From Gluconobacter sp. Dm-62 (lineage in GTDB: Bacteria > Pseudomonadota > Alphaproteobacteria > Acetobacterales > Acetobacteraceae): a DNA stretch of 64,000 nt. Positions 1 through 8,494 of this stretch are shown here, piece after piece (position 1 is the stretch's first letter; every line of letters starts with the position of its first letter). A model generated the notes under the pieces. It did no database searches, had not been told where the DNA came from, and was given only the letters and a program-made list of their open reading frames with translations. The stretch covers positions 248,001 through 312,000 of the forward strand of contig NZ_JAERLY010000001.1 in assembly GCF_018256155.1 (NCBI RefSeq), read 5' to 3'. A program made the translations under genes and the position numbers.

Positions 1-1760
1 ACACGAAGTTCGCCATAGACTTCATTCGCGTTGAAGCCACCGCCCGTCGCAGCAGAGCTTTCACCCGCAATCTGTCCGGCAGCAATCAGCGGATCGGGAC
101 TGAAACTTCCCTGCTCGCTGCGATGTTCCATGCCAAACGCAAGGCCAATATTACCACCGTTCTGGTAAGGCAGTTTTACGAGCTTGTTGTTGTTGATCCG
201 AAGATTAAAGTCTCTCAACTGATAGTTGGCATGACTATGCTGTGTATAGCTGATGTATTTGGCCGCCTGACCGGACCACGGCATGAAGGGGTTGGCAAGC
301 TGGCAGCCGGCAGCGCTGTTACAAACGGATGGGTTATAGACCACGGCGCTGGACGAACTGGATGGATTGAGCTGCTCTACGCCCAGTTCCTGAAGAAGAT
401 GCGCGTAATTGATGTCGTTGGTGGTCTGGAAGGATGACTGGCTTGACCCATAGGCCATGGACGCGTCGTAATTCCAGTTTCCAATGATCTGTCCGCGTGC
501 ACCGGAGGTAACCTGATAGGTATCCACGGCTGTGCTCAGCTCACGTGGCCCAAGCTCCGGAAAGCGTTTATAAAGGCCGACATCCTTGCCCCAGACATTA
601 TACGGATTTCCTGCCGGAAGGGTCAGAGAGCTCAGCAGCTCGGACTGCGGATTACCACTGCCCGGTACGCCCAGTCCGGTAATGCCCGATGTTGTACGGT
701 GGGCATAATTGACCTGACTATACAGCGTCATATGACGGTTGATGTCGTAGTGGAAATCACCACTCAGATTGGCAGACTGCGTATAGCCCACCATTGTCTG
801 ATCCATGCCGTAATTATAATTATCCGACGAATTGTACGGGGAGAACGTACCGTTATTATTGCTGATCAGGTTCATCCCGCTTGGATCGACGCGCGTGCGG
901 GATGTAATAGCTGATCCGAAGATGGCCGCAGCCCCCGGAGCAGGGTTGTTGCTGGAAGGATTGCGGGACCAGGCGCGGTCGCGCTGATACGTCCCGCCCT
1001 GCGTCATATACTGGCCGAAGATCGAAATATTACCGCGGTCGTGGTCGAAGTTGAACCCTTTATGCGCAGAAATACGACCCGTGCGGTCATCACCAACATC
1101 CGTGATACCACCGCGCATCGAAATCGCCGCATCGTTCACATCATGTTTGAGCTTGATGTTGACGACGCCCGATACAGCATCCGCACCATACAGTTCCGAA
1201 CCACCGTCCTTGAGAATTTCCACTGAGGCAATCTGATCCGTAGCGATGGCATTCAGATCAACGCAGGCTGTGGAGGTGCCCATTGTCTGGACCTGACGCT
1301 TGCCGTCCACCAGGACCAGTACGCGGGACTGCCCAAGATTTCGCAAATCAACGCAGGACAGGCCGTTTCCGGCAATGGACTTTGCGTTTGAACTTCCGGT
1401 GGATCCGATGGATGGCAGCCGGAGGAGATAATCCCCGATTGTCGTCGCAGATGTCTTCTGGATATCAGTGGCCTTGATGATCTGGACCGGGTTGGGATCC
1501 GCATTGCGACCCGCACCGAGAAAAGAGCCGGTGACGACAATATTCTCGGGCGCCGCGGCCTTCTGCTTCTGTGCCGCCTGCACAACCTGCGTCTTTTTCT
1601 TCGCTGGGGCCGCAGGCGGTGTCACACCTTTCGTGGCGATGACCTTCTTCTTTTTGAGGGCATCCACGGTTGTGGTCGCAGCAATAGAGATATCAGGATG
1701 CAGTTCGACAGCTGTCGAGCAGATGGCCACACCCAGGAAGAGATACTTCATTCTACTCAC
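1..1760 (-). CDS. TonB-dependent outer-membrane receptor (3' end outside window)
   Basis: Reading the complement from 1760 gives an uninterrupted frame of about 586 codons that runs off the left edge, so the C-terminal barrel is missing. It starts with a GTG preceded by GGAG 8 bases upstream; an in-frame ATG lies at 1751. Residues 1-28 look like a signal peptide, 36-70 are a Lys/Ala/Pro-rich linker, and residues 72-79 read ENIVVTGS, the usual TonB-box style sequence before a plug domain. The plug contains GSSN, LVDGKR and GADAVSGVVNIK-like motifs typical of Caulobacter/Xanthomonas-type receptors. It lies divergent to the M20 hydrolase gene. By family knowledge it imports a ligand across the outer membrane using TonB energy. 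The ligand is not visible from sequence; the neighbours suggest a hydantoin- or ureido-type compound or a conjugate. Confidence 0.9.
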   Translation of the reverse strand, partial: MSRMKYLFLGVAICSTAVELHPDISIAATTTVDALKKKKVIATKGVTPPAAPAKKKTQVVQAAQKQKAAAPENIVVTGSFLGAGRNADPNPVQIIKATDIQKTSATTIGDYLLRLPSIGSTGSSNAKSIAGNGLSCVDLRNLGQSRVLVLVDGKRQVQTMGTSTACVDLNAIATDQIASVEILKDGGSELYGADAVSGVVNIKLKHDVNDAAISMRGGITDVGDDRTGRISAHKGFNFDHDRGNISIFGQYMTQGGTYQRDRAWSRNPSSNNPAPGAAAIFGSAITSRTRVDPSGMNLISNNNGTFSPYNSSDNYNYGMDQTMVGYTQSANLSGDFHYDINRHMTLYSQVNYAHRTTSGITGLGVPGSGNPQSELLSSLTLPAGNPYNVWGKDVGLYKRFPELGPRELSTAVDTYQVTSGARGQIIGNWNYDASMAYGSSQSSFQTTNDINYAHLLQELGVEQLNPSSSSSAVVYNPSVCNSAAGCQLANPFMPWSGQAAKYISYTQHSHANYQLRDFNLRINNNKLVKLPYQNGGNIGLAFGMEHRSEQGSFSPDPLIAAGQIAGESSAATGGGFNANEVYGELR

Positions 1761-2051
1761 GTTTCGATCTCCTTAAGCGCGCGCTCAAAAACGGAACGGC
1801 AGATTGTCGTCAGGGCGGGTATCGGTTCCAGATCGCCTGAAGAGCACCCTTTCGTCTCCATGAAGCATAACGGACAAGCACTTCAGACTTCTGAACACGA
1901 AAAATCACTCCTCAGAACTACACCATATTGATTCCGGAACGTTATTCGTTTTCCTTGTTTAAGAATATAGTTTATCTATCTTTTCGGGAGAGATTCACCG
2001 CTATAGAACATTGTAGGACCATTACGAAATCCAGGAAGGCCGCCGGTCCCC

Positions 2052-3317
2052 ATGAAGCCTGCACATACATTCCTTGAAGATATTTTCGACAAACTCGCTT
2101 CCGTCGCGCCAGATGTGCGAGGCGTTTGCCGGGATACCTATGGCAAAGGCGAGCAGGCCGCCCATGATCTGCTGAAGTCAGTCGCGAAAGAGCTGTCCCT
2201 GGACATCGCCACGGACGCCGGTGCCAATCTTTATATGACGCTACCCGGCAGGGAACCCGGCCTGCCCGTCGTCATGACCGGCTCACACATGGATTCCGTG
2301 CCTGCTGGCGGCAATTTCGATGGGGCGACAGGTGTCATTGCAGCCTTGGAAATCGCGCGGCGGTGGCGTCAGGACGGCTATGTCCCTGATCGATCTCTGG
2401 TCATCATGGCAATCCGGGCGGAAGAAAGCGCCTGGTTTCCGGTTTCCTACATCGGGAGCAAAGCCGCTTTCAACCTTCTCAGTGCCAGCGATCTGGAAGC
2501 AAAACGCCACGATAATGGCAGCCTTCTCAAAGACGGCATCAGAAGTTCGGGCGGTGACCCGCAAGCCCTTCTGCACGGTCAGCCATTCCTGAAAGCGGCG
2601 GATATCCACGCTTTTCTGGAACTCCATATCGAGCAGGGCCCCTGCCTCCTTGAGCAAAGCGATACCGTCATCGGTGTTGTGACAGGTATCTGTGGCAGCA
2701 CACGCTACCGCTATGCCAGACTTCACGGCACCTATGCACATTCAGGCGCCACTCCCCGGCTGTTCCGTCAGGATGCCGTAGTTGCCCTGTCCGATCTCGT
2801 GACCCGGGCACAGGCCATGTGGGCCGAGCAGGAGGCAGAGGGACATCTTTTCACCCTGACTTTCGGGATCTTCTCTACCGACGCTGATCTGGCAAGTTTT
2901 TGCAAGATTTCCGGCGATGTTGCTTTCTCCATCGACATCCGTTCCACGTCTTCCGACACCCTTCAGGTCATCGAGACGAAGCTGAAAGAGCTGTGTCTCG
3001 ACGTGGAAAGACAGTATGGCGTGAGTTTCGAATTCGGTCCGCATTCAGGCTCCAAGCCCGCGATCATGGATAAAACGATTCAGAACGAAATGCTTGAGGC
3101 CGCGGCGGGTCTTAGCGTGGGCGCACAGGCGATGCCCAGCGGGGCCGGTCATGACACCGCAATTTTTGCCAATCAGGGAATCCGTTGTGGCATGCTGTTC
3201 GTGCGCAATCAGAATGGAAGTCACTGTCCCGAAGAGTTTCTGGATATGGCCGACCTGCGCAAGGCGATTGATGTCTTTGACGTTGTCCTGAAGCAGGAAA
3301 CATCTCTCTCACTCTGA
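2052..3317 (+). CDS. M20-family N-carbamoyl-L-amino acid hydrolase / allantoate amidohydrolase-like enzyme
   Basis: The 421-residue product matches the length of the hydantoinase/carbamoylase branch of peptidase family M20. Metal-binding motifs are visible: GSHMDS (His79) and GNFDG (Asp90), the EES pair near 124-125, His192 in ELHIEQGP, and a C-terminal His in SGAGHDTA. The central segment with GICGSTRYR and HSGATP matches the dimerisation lid of this branch. Known members remove the carbamoyl group of N-carbamoyl amino acids, or convert allantoate to ureidoglycine, releasing ammonia and CO2. No signal peptide is seen, so it is probably cytoplasmic. The next gene starts 10 bases downstream and encodes a PuuE-like protein, a pairing also consistent with allantoin breakdown. 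The family is secure; whether it acts on a carbamoyl amino acid or allantoate is not decided. Confidence 0.88.
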   Translation: MKPAHTFLEDIFDKLASVAPDVRGVCRDTYGKGEQAAHDLLKSVAKELSLDIATDAGANLYMTLPGREPGLPVVMTGSHMDSVPAGGNFDGATGVIAALEIARRWRQDGYVPDRSLVIMAIRAEESAWFPVSYIGSKAAFNLLSASDLEAKRHDNGSLLKDGIRSSGGDPQALLHGQPFLKAADIHAFLELHIEQGPCLLEQSDTVIGVVTGICGSTRYRYARLHGTYAHSGATPRLFRQDAVVALSDLVTRAQAMWAEQEAEGHLFTLTFGIFSTDADLASFCKISGDVAFSIDIRSTSSDTLQVIETKLKELCLDVERQYGVSFEFGPHSGSKPAIMDKTIQNEMLEAAAGLSVGAQAMPSGAGHDTAIFANQGIRCGMLFVRNQNGSHCPEEFLDMADLRKAIDVFDVVLKQETSLSL

Positions 3318-3326
3318 TCGATTTTC

Positions 3327-4253
3327 ATGAAAGAACATCTCATGTTTGGCCCGTCTGACCGCGATTTCGTTGGCTATGCCCGCAATGTGCCCGTGATGCA
3401 GTGGCCGGACGGCAGCCGGATCGCCGTTTCCTTCGTCATCAATATCGAGGAAGGCTCTGAGCAGTCTGTCACCGATGGCGATCCAGCAGGTGAATCCCTT
3501 GGCGAGGTCGCCCGCTCTCCTGCGCCAGGAGAGCGGGACCTGGCTATGGAAGCGACTTATGAATATGGGGGCCGCGCTGGCCTGTGGCGTGTTCTGAACC
3601 TCTTTGACCGCCACGATATGCCGGTCTCTCTCTACGCCTGCTCAGTCGCTGTCGAGCGCAATCCGGACCTTGCGGACTATCTTTCGGGGCCGATCTCTCA
3701 TGAAATCGTCTGTCACGGATACCGTTGGGAGGACGTAACCCGGCTCGGAGCCGAGCAGGAACGGGAGCATATCCGGCTTGCCATCGAATCCCTGCAGAAA
3801 ACCACTGGGAAAACGCCTGCTGGCTGGTACTGCCGATATGCGCCCAGCATCCACACGCGCCGCCTGCTGATCGAGCATGGCGGCTTCGAATATGATTGTG
3901 ATTCCTACGCTGACGACCTGCCATTTACAGTCAATGTCGATGGGCGGGAGTGGTGCGTCGTCCCACATGCCTTCGATACGAACGACATCAAGTTCTGGCG
4001 GGGCGGCCTCTCCACAAGCAATGATTTTTTCGAGTATCTGAAAGATTCTTTCGACGTGCTCTACAGGGAGGGCGAAACACATCCAAAAATGATGACGATC
4101 AGCCTGCACACCCGGATTATCGGCCGTCCGGGGCGCTTTGCCGCTCTGGAAAAGTTTGTCGACTACATCCGCACGAAAGAAAAAGTATGGGTTTCCACCC
4201 GCGGACAGATCGCGTCGGCTTACCGGCAGTCGGTGAGAGAGGATCGGGCCTGA
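3327..4253 (+). CDS. PuuE/HpxB-like polysaccharide-deacetylase-fold hydrolase (putative allantoinase)
   Basis: The 308-residue protein has the polysaccharide-deacetylase NodB fold arrangement seen in PuuE: an early GGRAGLWR segment, EIVCHGYRW around residue 130, a GWYCRYAPS segment, and the late HTRIIGRPGR stretch. In the Pseudomonas/Klebsiella proteins of this type the enzyme opens the hydantoin ring of allantoin without belonging to the amidohydrolase superfamily. Here it follows the M20 hydrolase by 9 bases, so the pair is probably one transcript that opens a cyclic ureide and removes the carbamoyl group. The start at 3327 is the first ATG; a second ATG lies at 3342. The family call is good. 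The exact substrate is inferred, since deacetylase-fold paralogues with other substrates exist. Confidence 0.8.
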   Translation: MKEHLMFGPSDRDFVGYARNVPVMQWPDGSRIAVSFVINIEEGSEQSVTDGDPAGESLGEVARSPAPGERDLAMEATYEYGGRAGLWRVLNLFDRHDMPVSLYACSVAVERNPDLADYLSGPISHEIVCHGYRWEDVTRLGAEQEREHIRLAIESLQKTTGKTPAGWYCRYAPSIHTRRLLIEHGGFEYDCDSYADDLPFTVNVDGREWCVVPHAFDTNDIKFWRGGLSTSNDFFEYLKDSFDVLYREGETHPKMMTISLHTRIIGRPGRFAALEKFVDYIRTKEKVWVSTRGQIASAYRQSVREDRA

Positions 4254-4268
4254 GCCCGGTCCTCTCTC
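4235..4268. terminator. Hairpin at convergent gene junction, stop codon in loop
   Basis: A 15-bp stem (4235-4249 with 4254-4268, one G-T wobble) closes a 4-base loop. The stop codon of the upstream plus-strand gene lies in the loop. No long T-run follows on either strand, so termination strength is uncertain, but the position between convergent genes fits a bidirectional terminator. Confidence 0.5.
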
Positions 4269-4283
4269 AGCCAGCTTTGATGC

Positions 4284-5255
4284 TCAGACGACCCTGTTGA
4301 TCAGGGGTTCATCCGCCTCAAATCTGCGAATATTTTCCAGCAGAAGCCCGGCAACATTGGGAGCATATTTCTCACTGTCGCCGGCATTATGTGGTGTTAC
4401 AACAACGTTGGACATATCCCACAGGGGGCTCTCCTTCGGCAGGGGCTCAGTCTCGAACGTATCAAGCGCCGCCCCTCCGATCAGCCCCTGATCCAGAGCC
4501 GAAATCAGATCCTTTTCGCGAACTACGCGCCCCCGTGCCACGTTCACAAGCCAGGCAGAGGGCTTCATGCGCTCAAGAAATGCCATATCCACCAGCCCTT
4601 CGGTCTGTGGCGTCAGCGGGCAGCTCAGAACAACAAAATCAAGCTCCGGAACCAGTGTATCGAGATCACTGTAAAGCGCGGTTTCAACACCGTCCTGTCC
4701 ATCGCCTTTCTCAGGCAGGCTACGGCGGACAGCCGTCACTTTCATCCCGAGCAGGCGGCACAGCTCACCGATCGTGCTTCCGATTTTCCCATAGCCAATA
4801 ATACCGACGTGCTTTCCTTTGAGCTCCTGTTGCCGGTTTGGAGAGCCATGCCGGGGGGGATTCCAGTGATGGTTTTTCTGATCGTCGCGAGCCAAATATA
4901 ACCGCCGGGAGATGTTCAGCAGAAAAGCCAGCGTATGCTCTGCGACCGTGCGGGAATTGGTCCCTCCCGCCGTGCAGAGCGGAATTTTCCGTTCCTTCAG
5001 GCGTGCCATAGGAAAGTGATCCACACCCGCACTGATGGACTGGATCATCTTCAGATTTGGCGCCATGTCCAGAAATTCATCACGCCACATCATGGAAATG
5101 CAGAGGACTTCCGTCTTCGCCAGCAGAGGCCGCAACATCTCTTCCGTAAAAGCATGTGGTGACGTCATGACCGACGCATCAGGGGGCAGCGCTCCGGTAA
5201 TGTCGTAAATCGGATGGGCCGAAACGAGGGCGGGTCGGTCTTTGATCCAGAGCAT
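4284..5255 (-). CDS. D-isomer-specific 2-hydroxyacid dehydrogenase (NAD(P)-dependent)
   Basis: The 323-residue protein has the full D-2-hydroxyacid dehydrogenase layout. The Rossmann motif GIIGYGKIGS sits at 151-160. The catalytic Arg is in NVARGRV (about 241), the Glu in DTFETEPL (about 268-270), and the His in TPHNAG (289). Family members interconvert 2-keto acids and D-2-hydroxy acids in the cytoplasm. The start has AGGA seven bases upstream. It lies convergent with the PuuE-like gene and divergent from the LysR gene at 5357, which may control it. In this cluster a plausible task is reduction of a keto acid formed after D-amino-acid or ureido-acid breakdown; that is inference. Confidence 0.88.
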   Translation of the reverse strand: MLWIKDRPALVSAHPIYDITGALPPDASVMTSPHAFTEEMLRPLLAKTEVLCISMMWRDEFLDMAPNLKMIQSISAGVDHFPMARLKERKIPLCTAGGTNSRTVAEHTLAFLLNISRRLYLARDDQKNHHWNPPRHGSPNRQQELKGKHVGIIGYGKIGSTIGELCRLLGMKVTAVRRSLPEKGDGQDGVETALYSDLDTLVPELDFVVLSCPLTPQTEGLVDMAFLERMKPSAWLVNVARGRVVREKDLISALDQGLIGGAALDTFETEPLPKESPLWDMSNVVVTPHNAGDSEKYAPNVAGLLLENIRRFEADEPLINRVV

Positions 5256-5356
5256 CAGGGCATCCTGTCAGGCTGTAATCTCCAGTGATCGAAGCTGGAT
5301 ACATCATGATATAAACCTCCTGAATGTTCCGCTAGCGCCTTATTTCTGAAATCGAT

Positions 5357-6295
5357 ATGATGATTCAGACAGAGACTATTCATGGTGATTATTCAGTGAA
5401 CCTGCGGCAGCTTGAAATTCTTCGCGCCATCGTACGCTACAACACCACGGTCGCTGCCGGCCATGCTCTCGGTCTGTCCCAGCCTGCTGTCAGTAATGCC
5501 CTCAAGGTGATGGAGGAGCAGGTCGGTTTTGCGCTTTTTCAGCGTGTTAATAACCGTATCTTTCCGACCCCCGAGACGAAGATCCTTCTGTCAGAAGCAG
5601 AATCCATCTTCGATACCCACAAAAGGCTGGAAAGCCGCATCAAGGACATGCGCGATAACAAGGCCGGACAGCTCCGCCTTATTGCCACGCCTCCTGTTGG
5701 TTATGGTGTTCTGGCACGTGCCATCCGCGAAATGCAGATCCGTCGCCCGCGTGTTCGAACATTCTTTGATACCCGTCGGTATGAAGAGGTTCTGGAAAGT
5801 ATCGAGACCCATCAGGCTGAACTCGGCTTCATCCTTGGTTTTGCGGAGCGTCCCGGCATCTCGTCCGAGGTTCTGTATGAAGGAGAGATGGTCTGTGTGA
5901 TGCTTCCTGAGCATCCCCTCGCCGCCTGCGAAACCGTTTCGCCGGAAGATCTGCACCAGCACCGGTTGATCGCCCTGGAACAGGAAACCAAACTCGGCGC
6001 TGCACTACACCGGGCCTATGCTGAAATGGGCGTAGAGCTGAATTTCGCTGTGGAAGTCCGGTATGGCCTGACCGCCTGTGTGCTTGCTGATCAGGGGGTC
6101 GGGGTGGCCGTGGTCGATCCGCTTACCGCAAGCTCTATAGGACGTTTCCGGCTTATCCAGCGTCCTTTCCGGCCATCCATTCCGGTGGCAGCCTCGGCTG
6201 TCTGGGCGGAAAACCGCTCCCTTACGCGCCTGGCCAAGACATTCCTTGGCGAGATGCGGCGCCTCCTCGACCCTCAGGCCGAGAAGAACCGCTGA
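5357..6295 (+). CDS. LysR-family transcriptional regulator
   Basis: This 312-residue protein has an N-terminal winged helix-turn-helix (LRQLEILRAIV, then LGLSQPAVSNALKVME) followed by a two-lobed co-inducer domain. The first ATG (5357) has no clear ribosome site. An in-frame GTG at 5396, preceded by GGTGA, would begin at the usual LysR start VNLRQLE, so the true start may be 39 bases downstream. The gene is divergent from the hydroxyacid dehydrogenase and converges on the dihydroorotase-like gene. LysR proteins usually regulate the divergent neighbour and bind a catabolic intermediate. It is therefore a candidate regulator of this end of the island. Confidence 0.9.
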   Translation: MMIQTETIHGDYSVNLRQLEILRAIVRYNTTVAAGHALGLSQPAVSNALKVMEEQVGFALFQRVNNRIFPTPETKILLSEAESIFDTHKRLESRIKDMRDNKAGQLRLIATPPVGYGVLARAIREMQIRRPRVRTFFDTRRYEEVLESIETHQAELGFILGFAERPGISSEVLYEGEMVCVMLPEHPLAACETVSPEDLHQHRLIALEQETKLGAALHRAYAEMGVELNFAVEVRYGLTACVLADQGVGVAVVDPLTASSIGRFRLIQRPFRPSIPVAASAVWAENRSLTRLAKTFLGEMRRLLDPQAEKNR

Positions 6296-6307
6296 ACGAA
6301 GCGTTAT

Positions 6308-7630
6308 TCAGGCTTCGGAAAAGGACGCACACTGTCCTGTTGCAGCCCCAAGAACCTCATCATCGCGCATGACAATATTCCCGCGCACAACAGTCATGAC
6401 CGGCCATCCGGTGCATTCATGCCCGTCAAACGGTGTCCAACCGCAGGGAGAGACGATCCAGCCCGTTGTGATCGTCCGCTGCGCTGCCATATCCACAATC
6501 GTGAAGTCGGCATCATACCCGGGCATGATGTGGCCTTTATTGCGCAATCCGTAGACACGCGCCGGCCCGGCCGACATAAGCTGAACCATCTGCTCCAGCG
6601 GCAAACGGCCAGCTGAAACATGATCCAGCATAACCGGAACCAGCGTCTGCACACCCGTCAGTCCCGCAGCAGTCAATGGCCAGGGCTGCATCTTCGCTTC
6701 AAGCGGATGGGGAGCATGATCCGAACCAATGCAGTCCACCCGCCCTTCCCGAACGGCTTTCCAGATGGCGTCATGATGAAACTGGTCACGGATCGGCGGA
6801 TTCATGACAGCAAGACCACCCAGCCGATCATAGATTTCCGGTCCGACATGCGTCAGATGATTGACCAGGATTTCGGTCGTCACGAGATGACGGTAAGCCT
6901 TGAGATATTCCAGTTCCTCCGCTGTCGAAACATGCAGGATGTGAATTGGACGCTCTGTTTTGACGGCAAGCGCAGTCAGGCGCCGGGTCCCTAAAAACGC
7001 ACACTCCACATCATGCCATTCTGCATGAAGCCGATGCGGTTCGCCTTCTTCATACATCGCGCGGCGTTTCTGAAGCCGGTCGTGATCTTCAGAATGAAAG
7101 CAGATGCGCCGACGACCATGACGCATGATGCGCTCCACGCTCTCGTCGTCGTCCACAAGCATGTCGCCCTTGGATGAGCCCAGAAACAGCTTGATGGCAC
7201 AGACCGCATCATGCGTCTCAAGTGTTTCAAGCTCAAGCGCATTGCGTTTGGTGGCACCGATATACAGTCCGACATCGCACCAGATCTGCCCGTCCATGGA
7301 CGCGATTTTCTTCGTGAGTGTCGGAAGGTCCGTTACTGGTTCCGCTGTATTGGGCATGTCGAACAGGGTAGTGATTCCTCCCAAAACCGCTCCCCGTGTT
7401 CCATCACTGAAATTCTCGACCGCAGGGTTTCCTGGGTCCCTCAGATGAACATGAGGATCGATCAGTCCTGGAAGAACCATGAGATTCCGGCAGTCCACCT
7501 CCTGGTCTGCCGTGGCCGTCCGCAAATCGCCTATCGTACTGATCCGGCCATCTCTACACCCGATATCCGCGACATAACGGCCTTGAGGCGTGACGACTGT
7601 CCCGCCCCGCAACACCAGATCGTAATGCAT
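6308..7630 (-). CDS. Dihydroorotase-like cyclic amidohydrolase (putative hydantoinase/allantoinase)
   Basis: The 440-residue protein is a class I cyclic amidase of the amidohydrolase superfamily. Metal ligands are visible: His60 and His62 in DPHVHLRDPG, the carboxylated Lys147 in AIKLFLGSSKG, His179, His233 in HILHVS, and Asp304 in GSDHAPH. The LRDPG and FLGSSKG motifs are closest to dihydroorotases rather than D-hydantoinases. The context argues against a house-keeping pyrimidine role: it overlaps a class II aldolase gene by tail-to-head proximity and sits in a ureide cluster. The start at 7630 (ATG) was preferred because the frame extends upstream only into the coding end of the aldolase gene. 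It probably opens a five- or six-membered cyclic amide ring in the cytoplasm. Substrate not determined. Confidence 0.85.
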   Translation of the reverse strand: MHYDLVLRGGTVVTPQGRYVADIGCRDGRISTIGDLRTATADQEVDCRNLMVLPGLIDPHVHLRDPGNPAVENFSDGTRGAVLGGITTLFDMPNTAEPVTDLPTLTKKIASMDGQIWCDVGLYIGATKRNALELETLETHDAVCAIKLFLGSSKGDMLVDDDESVERIMRHGRRRICFHSEDHDRLQKRRAMYEEGEPHRLHAEWHDVECAFLGTRRLTALAVKTERPIHILHVSTAEELEYLKAYRHLVTTEILVNHLTHVGPEIYDRLGGLAVMNPPIRDQFHHDAIWKAVREGRVDCIGSDHAPHPLEAKMQPWPLTAAGLTGVQTLVPVMLDHVSAGRLPLEQMVQLMSAGPARVYGLRNKGHIMPGYDADFTIVDMAAQRTITTGWIVSPCGWTPFDGHECTGWPVMTVVRGNIVMRDDEVLGAATGQCASFSEA

Positions 7631-7641
7631 CTTCTGACCCT

Positions 7642-8397
7642 TCAAAGCAGGTAGCTGGTATCCTGCCTGTCGATCATACGCAGACATGCATCCCAGCCCA
7701 TCTTTTCAATATGGAGCTGTTTGGGCGTTACAGCCTGTCGGCCCATCCGGTTCTGGATGTCCAGCGGCGGCGTCACCAGCTTCGGGTTGCCCGCAAGTGC
7801 CGCGACCTGGATTTCGCAGGCCCTTTCCAGGTTGTAGATCCGGTTCAGAGCCTCAGCCGCATTCTCTCCAACGGCGATCAGTCCGTGATTGCGCAGGATC
7901 AGAACCTTGTTATCGGCCAGATCGGCCACAAGACGGCCCCGCTCTTCATGCGACAGCACGAAACCCTCGAATTCATGATACCCGACAGCCCCATCGAACA
8001 TCATGGCCTGCTGGCTGATGGGTAGCAGGCCATGCTTCTGGGCAGAGACCGCAGCACCAGCGCGCGTATGCGTATGGATCACAAAGCCGATGTCAGGCAT
8101 CGCTTCGTGAATTGCGCTGTGAATATTGCAGCCTGCATCATTGATGTCCGCATCCTGATAATCAGGAAACGGCACGCCGGCTTCATCAATTTCGATCAGG
8201 TTGGACGCCGTGACTTCATCGAACAGCAGGTTATACCGGTTGATCAGCAGAGCGCCGTCGCGATCCTTGATCCGGGCGGAGGCATGGGTGTGGATCAGGT
8301 CCGTCATCCGGAAATGGGCAAGAATACGGAAGATCGCTGCCAGTTCCTGCCGTACGGAAAGGCCTGTGGACGTAGAGGGCGCGGCGTTCTGTGTCAT
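7642..8397 (-). CDS. Class II aldolase/adducin-family protein
   Basis: About 251 residues. The zinc-binding HTHTRAG motif and the later RNHGLIAVG His are those of class II aldolases such as L-fuculose-phosphate aldolase, and of related decarboxylases. ATG codons lie at 8403 and 8397; AGGA sits about 8 bases before 8397 and only 2 before 8403, so the downstream one is preferred. The stop codon is 11 bases before the start of the cyclic amidohydrolase, so the two are almost certainly cotranscribed. Members cleave hydroxylated carbon chains or act as epimerases. A role in cleaving a product of the ring-opened compound is inference. Confidence 0.83.
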   Translation of the reverse strand: MTQNAAPSTSTGLSVRQELAAIFRILAHFRMTDLIHTHASARIKDRDGALLINRYNLLFDEVTASNLIEIDEAGVPFPDYQDADINDAGCNIHSAIHEAMPDIGFVIHTHTRAGAAVSAQKHGLLPISQQAMMFDGAVGYHEFEGFVLSHEERGRLVADLADNKVLILRNHGLIAVGENAAEALNRIYNLERACEIQVAALAGNPKLVTPPLDIQNRMGRQAVTPKQLHIEKMGWDACLRMIDRQDTSYLL

Positions 8398-8494
8398 GGT
8401 CATGTTCCTGTTGTCTGTAACGACAGGATATCGGTCTCGCTTCAGAATGAAATCGATATCCTGCGTGTTATGAGGAAAAGAGTTTCTCCCCTGC

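Noticed and set aside
6308-7630. House-keeping pyrC for pyrimidine synthesis
   Set aside because: The motifs fit, but coupling to an aldolase inside a ureide island makes a catabolic role more likely; a genome-wide check for another pyrC would decide.
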